DNA of 47,902 bases from Enterobacteriaceae bacterium LSJC7. GTDB lineage: Bacteria > Pseudomonadota > Gammaproteobacteria > Enterobacterales > Enterobacteriaceae. A program made the translations under genes and the position numbers. The DNA lies in NCBI GenBank assembly GCA_000302695.1, contig AMFN01000024.1, forward strand, positions 1-47,902, in the 5' to 3' direction. The notes beneath the pieces were generated by a model that was not told the DNA's origin, made no database searches, and saw only the letters and a list, made by a program, of their open reading frames with translations. Positions 16,160-24,883 of the stretch are shown one piece after another. How positions within the stretch are numbered: position 1 is the first letter of the stretch; every line of letters begins with the position of its first letter.

Positions 16160-16869
16160 TGATGCTGAGTAAACGACTGATTACAGCGATTGAGCGCCAT
16201 GCTGCGCAGGAGTACCCGAACGAATGCTGTGGGCTGATTGTACGTGCCACGCGCCAGCGGCGCTATGTGCCATGCGCTAACACCCATCAGGAGCCCGCCC
16301 AGCACTTCCGTCTGGCGCCAGAGGAATGGACCGCAGCGGAAGACGTGGGAGAGGTTCTGGCCGTGGTGCATTCGCACCCGGATGCTGGTCCACATGCATC
16401 AGCGCAGGACCGACAGGCGTGCCAGGAATCGGGGCTGCCGTGGGTAATCATGGGCTGGCCCGGAGGGGAATACACGACAATCACGCCTGCAGATCGTCCG
16501 CCGTTGATAGGCCGTCCATTTGTGCATGGCAGTTGGGACTGCTACGGGCTGGTCCGCGACTGGTATCAGCAGGAGCGCGGTATCGAGTTGCCAGATTTTG
16601 AGCGCGCTGATAACTGGTGGACACGTGGAGAAAATCTGTACGTCCGGCATTATGCCGATGCTGGTTTTTATTCACACGCTGATCAGTTGCAGCCTGGTGA
16701 TGTCATCCTGATGCAGTGGCGCGCGACAGAAATCAATCACGCCGGCATTTACTTGGGCGATGGAAAAATGCTCCACCATATGTACGGCCAGCAGAGTGGC
16801 GTAGTTCCATACGGCGGTGCATGGCGAGACAGAACGATGCTGACATTGAGGTACAGAGATGGCGAATAG
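16159..16869 (+). CDS. Tail tip protein K (JAB/MPN plus NlpC/P60)
   Basis: 236 residues; ATG 16159 overlaps the L stop. Two domains: an MPN/JAB metalloprotease-like domain (about 1-110) with ECCGL and the metal motif HSHPDAGPHASAQD, then an NlpC/P60 peptidase-like domain with catalytic Cys in SWDCYGLVRDWY and His in INHAGIYLGDG. Lambda gpK is needed for tail-tip assembly, and the P60 domain may cut peptidoglycan during DNA entry. Confidence 0.93.
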   Translation: MMLSKRLITAIERHAAQEYPNECCGLIVRATRQRRYVPCANTHQEPAQHFRLAPEEWTAAEDVGEVLAVVHSHPDAGPHASAQDRQACQESGLPWVIMGWPGGEYTTITPADRPPLIGRPFVHGSWDCYGLVRDWYQQERGIELPDFERADNWWTRGENLYVRHYADAGFYSHADQLQPGDVILMQWRATEINHAGIYLGDGKMLHHMYGQQSGVVPYGGAWRDRTMLTLRYRDGE

Positions 16870-17455
16870 TGGCGAGAAGATGGTGCTGGTCCGTCTGTAT
16901 GGGCGGCTCGGCACGGTATTCGGGCGTGAGCATCGTCTGTCGGTGTCGTCAGTGCGTGAGGCGGTCCGGGCGCTGTGCATCATGCTCCCCGGCTTCGAAC
17001 GCTGGCTGGAAAAGGGGCAGGAGCATGGTGTTACGTACACCGTGTTCAATGGCGCACAGAACCTCAGTGAGCGTGATCTGCAGCTGAATGGTGTACATGA
17101 TGTTATCCGGATAGCGCCAGTGATAATCGGCAGCAAAAAGGCGGGGTTATTTCAAACGATTCTGGGTGCCGCGCTGGTAGCCGTGGGTGCTGTTCTGAGC
17201 TTTACGCCGTTTTTGGCTGCATCCCCGTTTCTGTACAAAGCCGGGGCGGTGATGATGCTGGGCGGCATTGCACAGATGCTGGTGCCGACCGGCACGCAGG
17301 GAACGACGAATACCGAGGACACGAAGAAAAGCTACTCGTTTGGTGCGCCAACAAACCAGGTGGCGGCGGGTAGCGGTGTGCCGATACTGTATGGCCAACG
17401 CGAGATAGGTGGCGTCCTCATCAGTGGCGGCATTTACGCGGAAGAGCAGCAGTAA
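16859..17455 (+). CDS. Tail assembly protein I
   Basis: 198 residues, overlapping K by 11 bases. Lambda gpI-like: N-terminal ubiquitin-like beta domain (VRLYGRLGTVFGREHRLSVSSVREAVRALC), then a hydrophobic Ala/Leu-rich stretch (about 98-145, ILGAALVAVGAVLSF ... AGAVMMLGGIAQML) and a C-terminal tail ending ISGGIYAEEQQ, typical of the family. It helps J fold into the tip and is not usually retained in virions. A terminator follows. Confidence 0.92.
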   Translation: MANSGEKMVLVRLYGRLGTVFGREHRLSVSSVREAVRALCIMLPGFERWLEKGQEHGVTYTVFNGAQNLSERDLQLNGVHDVIRIAPVIIGSKKAGLFQTILGAALVAVGAVLSFTPFLAASPFLYKAGAVMMLGGIAQMLVPTGTQGTTNTEDTKKSYSFGAPTNQVAAGSGVPILYGQREIGGVLISGGIYAEEQQ

Positions 17456-17474
17456 CCATAAAACCAAATTAACA

Positions 17475-17499
17475 CATCCCGCTCCGGCGGGATTTTTTT
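17475..17499 (+). terminator. Intrinsic terminator between I and J
   Basis: Stem ATCCCGC / GCGGGAT, loop TCCG, then T7. Confidence 0.8.
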
Positions 17500-17512
17500 G
17501 CCCGGAGAACGC

Positions 17513-20500
17513 ATGGCGATGGAAATATCAGGCGCGAAGAGCAGCGGTGGCAGCAGTGATAACGGCGCCAACCGCGGCACCGAGATTGCGTCTGTTGCGT
17601 ACATGAAGATGCTGCTGGCTCTTTCCGAAGGGGAGATTGAAGGCGGCTTTACTGGTGAGAATATCTACCTCAATGGCACGCCACTGATTGACAGCAAAGG
17701 CAGCGAGAATTTCCCCGGCGTTACATGGGACTGGCGCAGTGGGACACTCGATCAGGATTATATTCAGGGGTTCCCGGCTGTAGAGAACGAGCTGAATGTT
17801 GGTTATGAACTGAAATACGGTACGCCCTGGGTAAAGGCGATTAATAACACTCAGCTCAGCGCCGTCCGGCTGCGTATCAAGTTTCCGAACGGCGTTTACG
17901 CCATGCGCGATAGCGGCGGCAAAAATGGCTACAGAATTGAATACGCTGTCGACATATCCACGGATGGATCAACCTATGTTGAGTATGGTCGTGATGCCGC
18001 AGATGGTATCGCGAACTCGGGCTACGAGCGCAGCTATCGTATCGACCTGCCAGCGGCTACATCGGGCTGGCAGATCCGTGTTCGCAGGCTGACAGAGAAT
18101 ACAACTGATGGTCGCCACGCCGATACGATGAACATTGAGTCAATGACGGAAATCGTTGACGCAAAACTGCGATACCCACATACCGCACTGCTGTTCATCC
18201 AGTTTGATGCGAAACTTTTCGACGGGCAGACCCCGACCGTTACAGTGAAAGCAAAGGGTTTACTGGTACGTGTGCCGGCGAACTATGACCCGGTCAACAG
18301 GACGTATTCCGGGACGTGGGACGGGACGTTTAAATTTGCATGGACGAACAACCCTGCCTGGGTGTTTTACGACATGGTTACGCAGCATCGTTATGGTCTG
18401 GGTCAGCGCATATCACTGGAACAGGTAGATAAATGGACGCTCTACCAGATAGCGCAGTATTGCGATGCTCAGGTTTCAGACGGCGCTGGCGGCAAGGAGC
18501 CGCGTTTTTTATGTGATCTGTACATGAGCCAGCGTACTGATGCATGGACAGTGCTGAATGATATTGCGGCCATTTTCCGGGGCATGATTAGCTGGTCCGG
18601 TAATCTCATGACCGTCGATGCAGATATGCCGCGTGAGCTGGACCCAGATTTTGTATTCAACCGGGCCAACGTTGTCGGCTCGTTCAACTTCTCCAGCACG
18701 TCTGAGCGCAGTAACTATTCGTCAGCCATCGTTACGTGGAGCAATCCGGCGAACGGTTACAACGATGACCAGGCGAGCGTAATGGTCCAGGATCTTGCAG
18801 CGCGATTTGGTTTCAACACGTATGAAATGACGGCCACCGGCTGTACTCGCGAAAGTGAGGCGCAGCGCCGCGGATTGTGGGCTATCGAGACAAACCGCGA
18901 TGACAACGTAGTGGAGTTCCCCACGGGTAACGAGGGACGGATTCCGCGTGTTGGTAAAATCATTGGCATTAATGACGCGCCGTTAGCTGGTCGCCAGAAC
19001 GGCGGGCGTGTGAGTGCCGCTGCTGGCACGAAAATTACGCTGGACAGAATCACTACCGCAAAAGCTGGCGACCGTTTGATAGTCAACCTGCCATCGGGTA
19101 AGGCCGAGGGGCGCAATGTGGTCAGCGTATCCGGCCGGGGAATTACTGTTGCCAGCCCCTACAGTGAGACGCCGGCAGCAGAAGCGGGCTGGGTGCTGGA
19201 CCAGGCTGATCTGGCCATTCAGCAATTCAGGGTTAAGCGCACAGCAATCAATGACGACGGTACCGTAACGATTAGTGGGTTGCCCTATAACCCGAATAAG
19301 TTCCCCAGAGTAGACGATGGGGCAGTAATTGAGGACAGACCTGTGACCGTGGTCCCACCACGTGGGCAGGGGATGCCGGAGAACATCAGGATAACCAGCT
19401 CGTACCGCGTTGAGCAGGGTATTGGCATCACAACGATGGAGGTTTCATGGGACAGTGTGGCAAATGCTGTTGCGTATGAGGCTCAATGGCGGCAGAACAA
19501 TGGCGACTGGATTAACGTTGCGCGTACCGGTAACACCCGGTTTGAAGTGGACGGCATCTACGCAGGGCGCTATACCGTGCGCATCCGGGCATTCAATGCC
19601 AGCGATATCGCATCCATGTGGGGGACATCGGTTGAAACAGAGCTAACAGGTAAGACGGGTAAGCCGCCGACACCAGTTAACCTGACGACGAATCCGGAGA
19701 TTTTTGGTATTTCGCTCAGTTGGGGATTCCCCGCCGGTGCGCAGGATACCTTAAAAACAGAGGTTCACTACAGCAGTACAAATAACGGAGATAACCCCAA
19801 ACTGCTGGCCGACGTACCATATCCTCAGAGCACATATCAGCAAATGGGCCTGCGTGCTGGTCAGGACTTTTGGTATCGCGCTCGCTTGTGTGACCGCATA
19901 GGTAATGTTGGAGACTGGACCGACTGGATACGCGGGCAGGCATCAACCGACGCCAGCGGCGTTCTTGACTGGATTGGCGACGACATCATGACGACTGAGG
20001 CAGGCAACCAGCTTGTTACGCAGATTGATACCAACACAGATGCGATTGTCGAAAACGCTCTGGCAAATGATGCTGATATCCGGCGCTGGCGAAAACAAGC
20101 TGGCCTGGCCTCAGCAGAAATTCTGGAGATTCGCACAATTCAGGCAGATGACCAGCGAGCATTTGCAGAGTATCAACAGTTAGTGACGGCTAAATTTGAT
20201 AATCAAGAAGCGTCAATTCAGACAAAGGCAACGACGCAATTTGATAACGCAGGAACGGGATCGGCGATTTACAACGTCAATGCCGGGGTCACTTATAATG
20301 GAGTTTATTCTTCTGCCGGAATGGCAATTGGTGTGGAGGTGATTGGTGGTAGTGTTAAATCACAAGTGCTGTTTTTAGCTGATAGGTTTGCGGTAATGAG
20401 CGAGGCAGGAGGAAAAACCTACTCACCATTCGCTATAGAAAATGGACAGGTATTTATCAGCAATGCATTTATCGGTGATGGTACTATTACAAATGCGAAA

Positions 20501-20728
20501 ATAGCTAATGTTATTCAGTCTAATAATTATATTGCTGGTAGCTCTGGATGGCAGATTAATAAAAATGGGAATGTTGATTTTAATAACGGCACGTTCAGGG
20601 GAAGCCTTTATGCTTCTAATGGTAACTTTAGTTTTAATGGTTCCAGTAATACTGTAGTCCTGGATGGCAATGGCGTAACAGTGAATATTACTGGTGGAGG
20701 TAAAATTGTCCTCGGGAAATGGAGCTAG
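17513..20728 (+). CDS. Central tail fiber / host specificity protein J
   Basis: 1071 residues from ATG 17513 (GGAG 6 bases before). Lambda/HK97 J-type: the N-terminal hub domain (SVAYMKMLLALSEGEIEG, then SAVRLRIKFPNGVY), phage tail protein domains to about residue 600, fibronectin-III-like modules around 620-810 (SWDSVANAVAYEAQWRQNNGDW; ISLSWGFPAG), a helical linker, and a C-terminal receptor-facing region with ENGQVFISNAFIGDGTITNAKI and a glycine/asparagine-rich beta tip. The C-terminal sixth is more AT-rich, as expected for the variable adhesin part. A degenerate centromere-like palindrome lies at 19342. Confidence 0.96.
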   Translation: MAMEISGAKSSGGSSDNGANRGTEIASVAYMKMLLALSEGEIEGGFTGENIYLNGTPLIDSKGSENFPGVTWDWRSGTLDQDYIQGFPAVENELNVGYELKYGTPWVKAINNTQLSAVRLRIKFPNGVYAMRDSGGKNGYRIEYAVDISTDGSTYVEYGRDAADGIANSGYERSYRIDLPAATSGWQIRVRRLTENTTDGRHADTMNIESMTEIVDAKLRYPHTALLFIQFDAKLFDGQTPTVTVKAKGLLVRVPANYDPVNRTYSGTWDGTFKFAWTNNPAWVFYDMVTQHRYGLGQRISLEQVDKWTLYQIAQYCDAQVSDGAGGKEPRFLCDLYMSQRTDAWTVLNDIAAIFRGMISWSGNLMTVDADMPRELDPDFVFNRANVVGSFNFSSTSERSNYSSAIVTWSNPANGYNDDQASVMVQDLAARFGFNTYEMTATGCTRESEAQRRGLWAIETNRDDNVVEFPTGNEGRIPRVGKIIGINDAPLAGRQNGGRVSAAAGTKITLDRITTAKAGDRLIVNLPSGKAEGRNVVSVSGRGITVASPYSETPAAEAGWVLDQADLAIQQFRVKRTAINDDGTVTISGLPYNPNKFPRVDDGAVIEDRPVTVVPPRGQGMPENIRITSSYRVEQGIGITTMEVSWDSVANAVAYEAQWRQNNGDWINVARTGNTRFEVDGIYAGRYTVRIRAFNASDIASMWGTSVETELTGKTGKPPTPVNLTTNPEIFGISLSWGFPAGAQDTLKTEVHYSSTNNGDNPKLLADVPYPQSTYQQMGLRAGQDFWYRARLCDRIGNVGDWTDWIRGQASTDASGVLDWIGDDIMTTEAGNQLVTQIDTNTDAIVENALANDADIRRWRKQAGLASAEILEIRTIQADDQRAFAEYQQLVTAKFDNQEASIQTKATTQFDNAGTGSAIYNVNAGVTYNGVYSSAGMAIGVEVIGGSVKSQVLFLADRFAVMSEAGGKTYSPFAIENGQVFISNAFIGDGTITNAKIANVIQSNNYIAGSSGWQINKNGNVDFNNGTFRGSLYASNGNFSFNGSSNTVVLDGNGVTVNITGGGKIVLGKWS
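19342..19357. repeat. Degenerate centromere-like palindrome in J
   Basis: TGTGACCGTGGTCCCA differs from the consensus by one base in the left arm (GTG for GGG). It may be chance or a weak site. Confidence 0.35.
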
Positions 20729-20730
20729 CA

Positions 20731-21693
20731 ATGCCCCAGGGTTTATATATTGACCTGAATGATGGTAGGCCACCGATGGAAATAACTTCCGGTGTGCGTT
20801 GTCCATCATATTGCATGACAACAGAGCAAACCGTCGCTTATTCATCTGTTGCTGTTAGCAATTACGTTAGTGGCTCACAATTGCTGTTTATACCACGACA
20901 AACAGTTCAATCTTACCGAGAGGGAACAAATTTAGTGCCGACAGTTGACGTGCTCAGTGGCGTTACATTTTCTGGTGGGACAATGACCCATGCAACATGG
21001 AATAGCATGTCGCACGCGGTAAATATGATTTGGCCGGGAACGGTGTGGCAAATATTGCCTGCGTCATCTGGCTCTATCGGCCTATACATTCAGGATAGCA
21101 CTGATTTTCTATCAATTACCGATGCCACGATGTCTGGTCAGTGTGTGTACGCGGCAGAGATAACCGTTAGCGGCTCCTGGGATACGCCAACAATAGCGGG
21201 ATACGATAGAGAAAAGTATTCAGTATTTGCCCGCTGGAATGCCGCTGGTGTTGTTGTCGATTTTGACGGCTCAACAATCATGGCTTTTGTAGAGCGAGAC
21301 GGAGAGGATGTGCCAGCGAGTGTAACAATGACTGTAGCTATATTCGCCTCTGGCGTAGCGCCCACTCCCGGCGATGGATTGACGATACTTAACAGTAAGG
21401 GTGCTTGCACATTTTCAACAGTCAAGCGTCCATTTATTTATCATGGCGCATTATATACACCGTCATTTGCTAATGCTGATATTGGTAATCGAATGGTGTT
21501 ATTAGGGCGGTATGGGTATTCGAGTAAAGCAAATTCTGGCTGGTGCTGGCTTAAATTCGCAGGATTAGTTATGCAGGGAAATAACGTCAGGCTAGGCGGT
21601 GGGCAGGTGCAAAATTACTGGACTGACCAATACCCTGTTACAGGGCAACGCGCTACAGCAATTAGCATTCCGTGTGTTGATAATATTTATTAG
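20731..21693 (+). CDS. Distal tail protein after J (DUF6453-like)
   Basis: 320 residues from ATG 20731, two bases after the J stop, with GGAG 7 bases before. Predicted beta-rich, starting MPQGLYIDLNDGRPPMEITSGVRCPSY. Proteins of this type follow J in many Enterobacterales siphophages; I recall the DUF6453 label but cannot confirm it. Probably a virion tail-tip accessory, perhaps anchoring side fibres. No transmembrane segment. Confidence 0.75.
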   Translation: MPQGLYIDLNDGRPPMEITSGVRCPSYCMTTEQTVAYSSVAVSNYVSGSQLLFIPRQTVQSYREGTNLVPTVDVLSGVTFSGGTMTHATWNSMSHAVNMIWPGTVWQILPASSGSIGLYIQDSTDFLSITDATMSGQCVYAAEITVSGSWDTPTIAGYDREKYSVFARWNAAGVVVDFDGSTIMAFVERDGEDVPASVTMTVAIFASGVAPTPGDGLTILNSKGACTFSTVKRPFIYHGALYTPSFANADIGNRMVLLGRYGYSSKANSGWCWLKFAGLVMQGNNVRLGGGQVQNYWTDQYPVTGQRATAISIPCVDNIY

Positions 21694-21701
21694 AGGTAAT
21701 T

Positions 21702-22919
21702 ATGGCCTGGTATACAAAAGGAACGATAGCTATTGACGGGGCTACAGTAACTGGCATTGGTACGAACTGGACAGATAATAAAATGGCTATTGGCCCAGGA
21801 CAGGCGCTATACATTCCTGCTATCTCAAAATGGTTCGAAATATTGCGTGTGGATAGCGCAACAAAAATAACACTCGCAAGTAGCGCAGGAAATGTAGCGG
21901 CAGGTAGTTTGTATGCCATTTTGTCGTTTTATACTGACTCGGCCCCTGATTTTGCATGCCGCCTGGCTGCGCAACTGGGATATTACCAGTCACAGATGGA
22001 CGGCTGGCAAGAACTCATGACAGGAACTGGAAGCGTGACGTTAGAAGACCCTAACGGCCAGGTAGTCACAATTAGCTCATTTAAAAAATTGACTGACGAC
22101 ATGTCAGCAAAAATGGAAAAATCGCAGAATCTGAACGACGTTGAGAATAAAGCTACTGCGCGCACAAATCTAGGCCTGACGCTCATCAGCAGCACGACAG
22201 ATGAGATAGCAGGGCGCGTGATGACAACCGGCGCTGCGGGTTTGTTGGCGCGCTCAACACCTCTAATTGCTGGCAGCTACAACAGGTATCCATCTGGTTT
22301 TTACCGTTCAGGCGGTGGCTCAGGTAATGTTGGCTACGGCGCAGGCGTCTACTGTTCGTATGACGAAACTATTTGTTTTCACATTCATGCCCAGGGCAAT
22401 GGTCAACTGCGCTATAGGTATCTCAATACAGGCCTGATAACGTATGACCACACCGTTTACTCAACCGGTAATACAATAAAAACGTCAGATGGTTCACTAA
22501 AAGCTGCCAGCCCTATTGTCAAAATATGGCGAAATGGATCGGCTGAGGTAAATGATGAGGCTGCAGGTATCACGGTTACACGGTTGGATATTGGTAATTA
22601 CTTGATAAATGGTTGCACAGGCCTGAATGCAGATGCAGCTTGGTGTGGCATTGATGGCGGGTTTGATATTCCAATGGATCGCAATAAACAGCCGCTGATA
22701 TGGCTCGACTATGAAGTTCATGCAGACGGTGCTGTATTGGTGAAAACCTATCATAGAACGCATCCCAGCGCTCCCGCCTGGGCGCAAAATATTATTGCGG
22801 GTTATGATGATGGAGATGCAATTGACATCCCTGCAGATCAATATGTTTCTGTACGTGTTGAAATGCCGCCAAATAGTGCATGGAACATTCGTCAGCAGGC
22901 AGGGCGCGATGGTAACTAA
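21702..22919 (+). CDS. Tail fiber protein
   Basis: 405 residues. The N-terminus MAWYTKGTIAIDGATVTGIGTNWTDN is a phage-fibre head-binding-like start, followed by a helical linker (about 115-160) that contains the fibre repeat motif LNDVENKATARTNLGL. The C-terminal half is beta-rich and probably binds the receptor. Moderately AT-rich compared with the morphogenesis genes. No chaperone gene follows. It ends the late tail operon; 22920-23025 contains no gene but does hold a LexA-type box. Confidence 0.88.
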   Translation: MAWYTKGTIAIDGATVTGIGTNWTDNKMAIGPGQALYIPAISKWFEILRVDSATKITLASSAGNVAAGSLYAILSFYTDSAPDFACRLAAQLGYYQSQMDGWQELMTGTGSVTLEDPNGQVVTISSFKKLTDDMSAKMEKSQNLNDVENKATARTNLGLTLISSTTDEIAGRVMTTGAAGLLARSTPLIAGSYNRYPSGFYRSGGGSGNVGYGAGVYCSYDETICFHIHAQGNGQLRYRYLNTGLITYDHTVYSTGNTIKTSDGSLKAASPIVKIWRNGSAEVNDEAAGITVTRLDIGNYLINGCTGLNADAAWCGIDGGFDIPMDRNKQPLIWLDYEVHADGAVLVKTYHRTHPSAPAWAQNIIAGYDDGDAIDIPADQYVSVRVEMPPNSAWNIRQQAGRDGN

Positions 22920-22990
22920 ATTTCCTCAAAGGACAGTGGGTTAATTTAGCCATTCAAAACATCCCTTGCCGCCAGTAAAAATATCAATAA

Positions 22991-23010
22991 TACTGTATAT
23001 AAACACAGCA
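22991..23010 (+). promoter_or_regulatory. LexA (SOS) box upstream of humD-like gene
   Basis: Core CTGTATATAAACACAG (22993-23008) fits CTGT-N8-ACAG with 6 of 8 alternating A/T central positions. It is 15 bases upstream of the ATG of a UmuD'-like gene, an expected SOS target. Confidence 0.75.
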
Positions 23011-23025
23011 ATCTAGGTAGGTATC

Positions 23026-23355
23026 ATGGGATTTCCATCACCAGCGCGCGACTTCATGGAGCCGGCGCTCACACCTAATTATATCTGTGGTATTACACCC
23101 AGCTCGCATGTAATCGAAACCTCGTCGGGTTATGCAGTCATTGAACCTGAACACCAGCCGGTGCAGGGAGACCGAGTTTTGTTGTCATTTTGCGGGCGAG
23201 TACAGTTTGCAAAAATAATGGGGCAATCGTTCGTTTGTGATGATGGAGACACAATCGAGGGTGAGGCCTGCTCAGATGCGCGTGTACTCGGCGTTGTAAC
23301 ATTCACGGTCACAGACCACTACAAGCGAGATGCCAGAGATGGGTCGCCGGTATGA
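23026..23355 (+). CDS. humD: UmuD'-like protein (HumD type)
   Basis: 109 residues with an AGGTAGG ribosome site. The protein begins MGFPSPARDFMEP, matching UmuD immediately after its RecA-stimulated cleavage site (Cys24-Gly25, then FPSPA). It is therefore made directly in the processed UmuD' form, like phage P1 HumD. The region that should contain the GDSM catalytic serine appears deleted (SSGYAVIEPEHQPVQGDRV), while a lysine remains in QFAKIMG. It likely partners UmuC or modulates SOS mutagenesis. The LexA box upstream supports SOS control. Confidence 0.8.
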   Translation: MGFPSPARDFMEPALTPNYICGITPSSHVIETSSGYAVIEPEHQPVQGDRVLLSFCGRVQFAKIMGQSFVCDDGDTIEGEACSDARVLGVVTFTVTDHYKRDARDGSPV

Positions 23356-23414
23356 AATTCCCGCTGCGTTTGTGGCGGCGATTCGACGTAGCCAAAAGGG
23401 CTATTTATGCATGA
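23352..23414 (+). CDS. 20-residue basic mini-ORF, coupled on both sides
   Basis: MKFPLRLWRRFDVAKRAIYA. Its ATG overlaps the humD-like stop (ATGA), and its stop overlaps the next ATG (ATGA). Such double overlap suggests real coupled translation. The peptide is basic and amphipathic. Function unknown. Confidence 0.4.
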   Translation: MKFPLRLWRRFDVAKRAIYA

Positions 23415-23578
23415 GGACGCATGATTTTGTGCAGGAATTGAATATGCGTGGTTGGCACTTTAGTGATGAGGAGGCTAATCGCTGGATAGAGCGTGAACAG
23501 CCAGACTTCATTGATAAAACCCCTGATAGCAATAGCAATAGGTACTGGATTTTGCGCAACATGGGTGAGATACGATAA
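23411..23578 (+). CDS. Small hypothetical protein
   Basis: 55 residues from ATG 23411 (MRTHDFVQELNMRGWHFSDEEANRWIEREQPDF...), with AAGGG 10 bases before. The frame is open from 23330, but starts there have poor ribosome sites. It resembles small phage proteins with a WHFSDEEANRWIE helix; no function known to me. Last gene of the SOS-boxed cluster. Confidence 0.55.
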   Translation: MRTHDFVQELNMRGWHFSDEEANRWIEREQPDFIDKTPDSNSNRYWILRNMGEIR

Positions 23579-23583
23579 TGGCG

Positions 23584-23599
23584 CGGGACCGCGGTCCCA
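23584..23599. repeat. SopB centromere-like palindrome, copy 4
   Basis: Exact 14-bp core GGGACCGCGGTCCC (23585-23598), 6 bases after the preceding stop and about 100 bp from the 3' end of sopB. It is the copy nearest the sop operon. Confidence 0.8.
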
Positions 23600-23667
23600 T
23601 TGAGGCATGTCGAGGTATTGTGTTACTGTTTGGTCAAGCGTCATTCTCCTGTCGTAAGGTATGACGC

Positions 23668-23693
23668 GCCCCGCCGGTGGCGTCCGGCGGGGC
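23668..23693. terminator. Strong GC hairpin between convergent units
   Basis: GCCCCGCCGG pairs with CCGGCGGGGC around a small loop. It lies between the plus-strand humD unit and the minus-strand sopB end. T5 follows on the plus strand after a 6-base gap (CATCCC), so termination is plausible but not canonical. On the minus strand the apex reads GGACGCCACC, shared with hairpins at 41789 and 42053. Confidence 0.5.
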
Positions 23694-23701
23694 ATCCCTT
23701 T

Positions 23702-24883
23702 TTAGATCACATAACGGCTTTCAATTTCCACGGCGATACTCCGCTGCTTATCCTCATCGTTTTTTGTGCCTGCCAGCACGGTTCTGGCAAAGGGTATTAA
23801 CGCCTGCGTTTCGTTTTGCGTGATCCTATAATTGATGGAATCAGCAGCTGCACGAATAGCAGTCACAACCGTGTCGATTTCTGTTATTGACTCATCGATC
23901 ACGCGCACGGTCGCAGCTTGCTGCTCACGCTGATGTTGCTCCAGCAAATCCTCAATCTGTTTCACCAGTTCCTGCGGGACTCCCTTAAGCTGGAATGATA
24001 CGGCATCGCCCTTGTACTTTGCCTTTATGCCCGCACCAAATTTACGCTCACTGGCCTGTACCTTGCCAGGCTTTAATGCAACATCATGCAGCTGTTGAAT
24101 GATGTCATCAGTTTCGAATATCTCACCAGCGGCCTGTCTCGCGGCAAGGTTTTTAGCAAATGCAAATAGGGCATCAGCATTACTGGCGTATGTTTTAGCC
24201 AGGCCCTCACCGGCTCGCGCACTGAGTTCATTTGGGTTCACAAACAACCGAATAATCTCGGTCGGTAGCTCGGCGGTCTTGATGCAGCGAGTGATGATTT
24301 TACGGGATATATTCTCAGCTTCCGCCAGTTGACTGACGTTGCCGTCAAATCTGGTACTCAGAAGACGCGCATAACGCTTACCGCGCTCATACGCACTGGG
24401 TGGCCTGTAGTCGTTGCCAATTTCGGATAACCACTGCATCTGCTCATCATCCAGATCACCAACAAGGACACGGTAATCGCTATGGGTAACGATAGATGTC
24501 ATTCTGCGGCGGCTTCCGTCGGCTACTTCTGTTATTCCGTTCACTTCGCGCCCGAATGCGGGGTTTTGCTGACCATTGGCCAAGAATGATGGTATCAGGT
24601 CATCCAGGGCCTCTTTCGTTAACAATGTCTGGTCGCGTTCGTTACCAGCCCATACCATAGTTGCGCGTTCAACACGTTCAGCAGGTATTACAACGAGCTT
24701 AAATGTAACATCACGGCCACAAACCGGGAGGATGATAGTATTACCGGTCATGCTACTGACACGACTACGCAAAGCGCTGACAGCCGGTGATGTGGGTTCA
24801 TTTGATGTATGTGATGTGTCAACAGTAGCAGGCATATTCTTTTTCAGGTCTGGTGCGTTTTTTAGAGTTGGGGCGCGTTTCAT
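23702..24883 (-). CDS. sopB: Partition protein SopB/ParB
   Basis: 393 residues, start overlapping the sopA stop by one base. F SopB-like centromere-binding CTPase: N-terminal arm, ParB region with the arginine patch DGSRRRMT (about 122-129), a helix-turn-helix near 180-205 (VSQLAEAENISRKIITRCI), and C-terminal dimerisation. It should bind the GGGACC-NN-GGTCCC palindromes scattered through the genome, load and spread, and be moved by SopA. It is longer than F SopB (323) because of N- and C-terminal extensions. Confidence 0.93.
   Translation of the reverse strand: MKRAPTLKNAPDLKKNMPATVDTSHTSNEPTSPAVSALRSRVSSMTGNTIILPVCGRDVTFKLVVIPAERVERATMVWAGNERDQTLLTKEALDDLIPSFLANGQQNPAFGREVNGITEVADGSRRRMTSIVTHSDYRVLVGDLDDEQMQWLSEIGNDYRPPSAYERGKRYARLLSTRFDGNVSQLAEAENISRKIITRCIKTAELPTEIIRLFVNPNELSARAGEGLAKTYASNADALFAFAKNLAARQAAGEIFETDDIIQQLHDVALKPGKVQASERKFGAGIKAKYKGDAVSFQLKGVPQELVKQIEDLLEQHQREQQAATVRVIDESITEIDTVVTAIRAAADSINYRITQNETQALIPFARTVLAGTKNDEDKQRSIAVEIESRYVI

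Noticed and set aside
19342-19357. Eleventh exact SopB site in J
   Set aside because: One arm is mismatched and the sequence encodes a common J segment, so it is listed only as degenerate.
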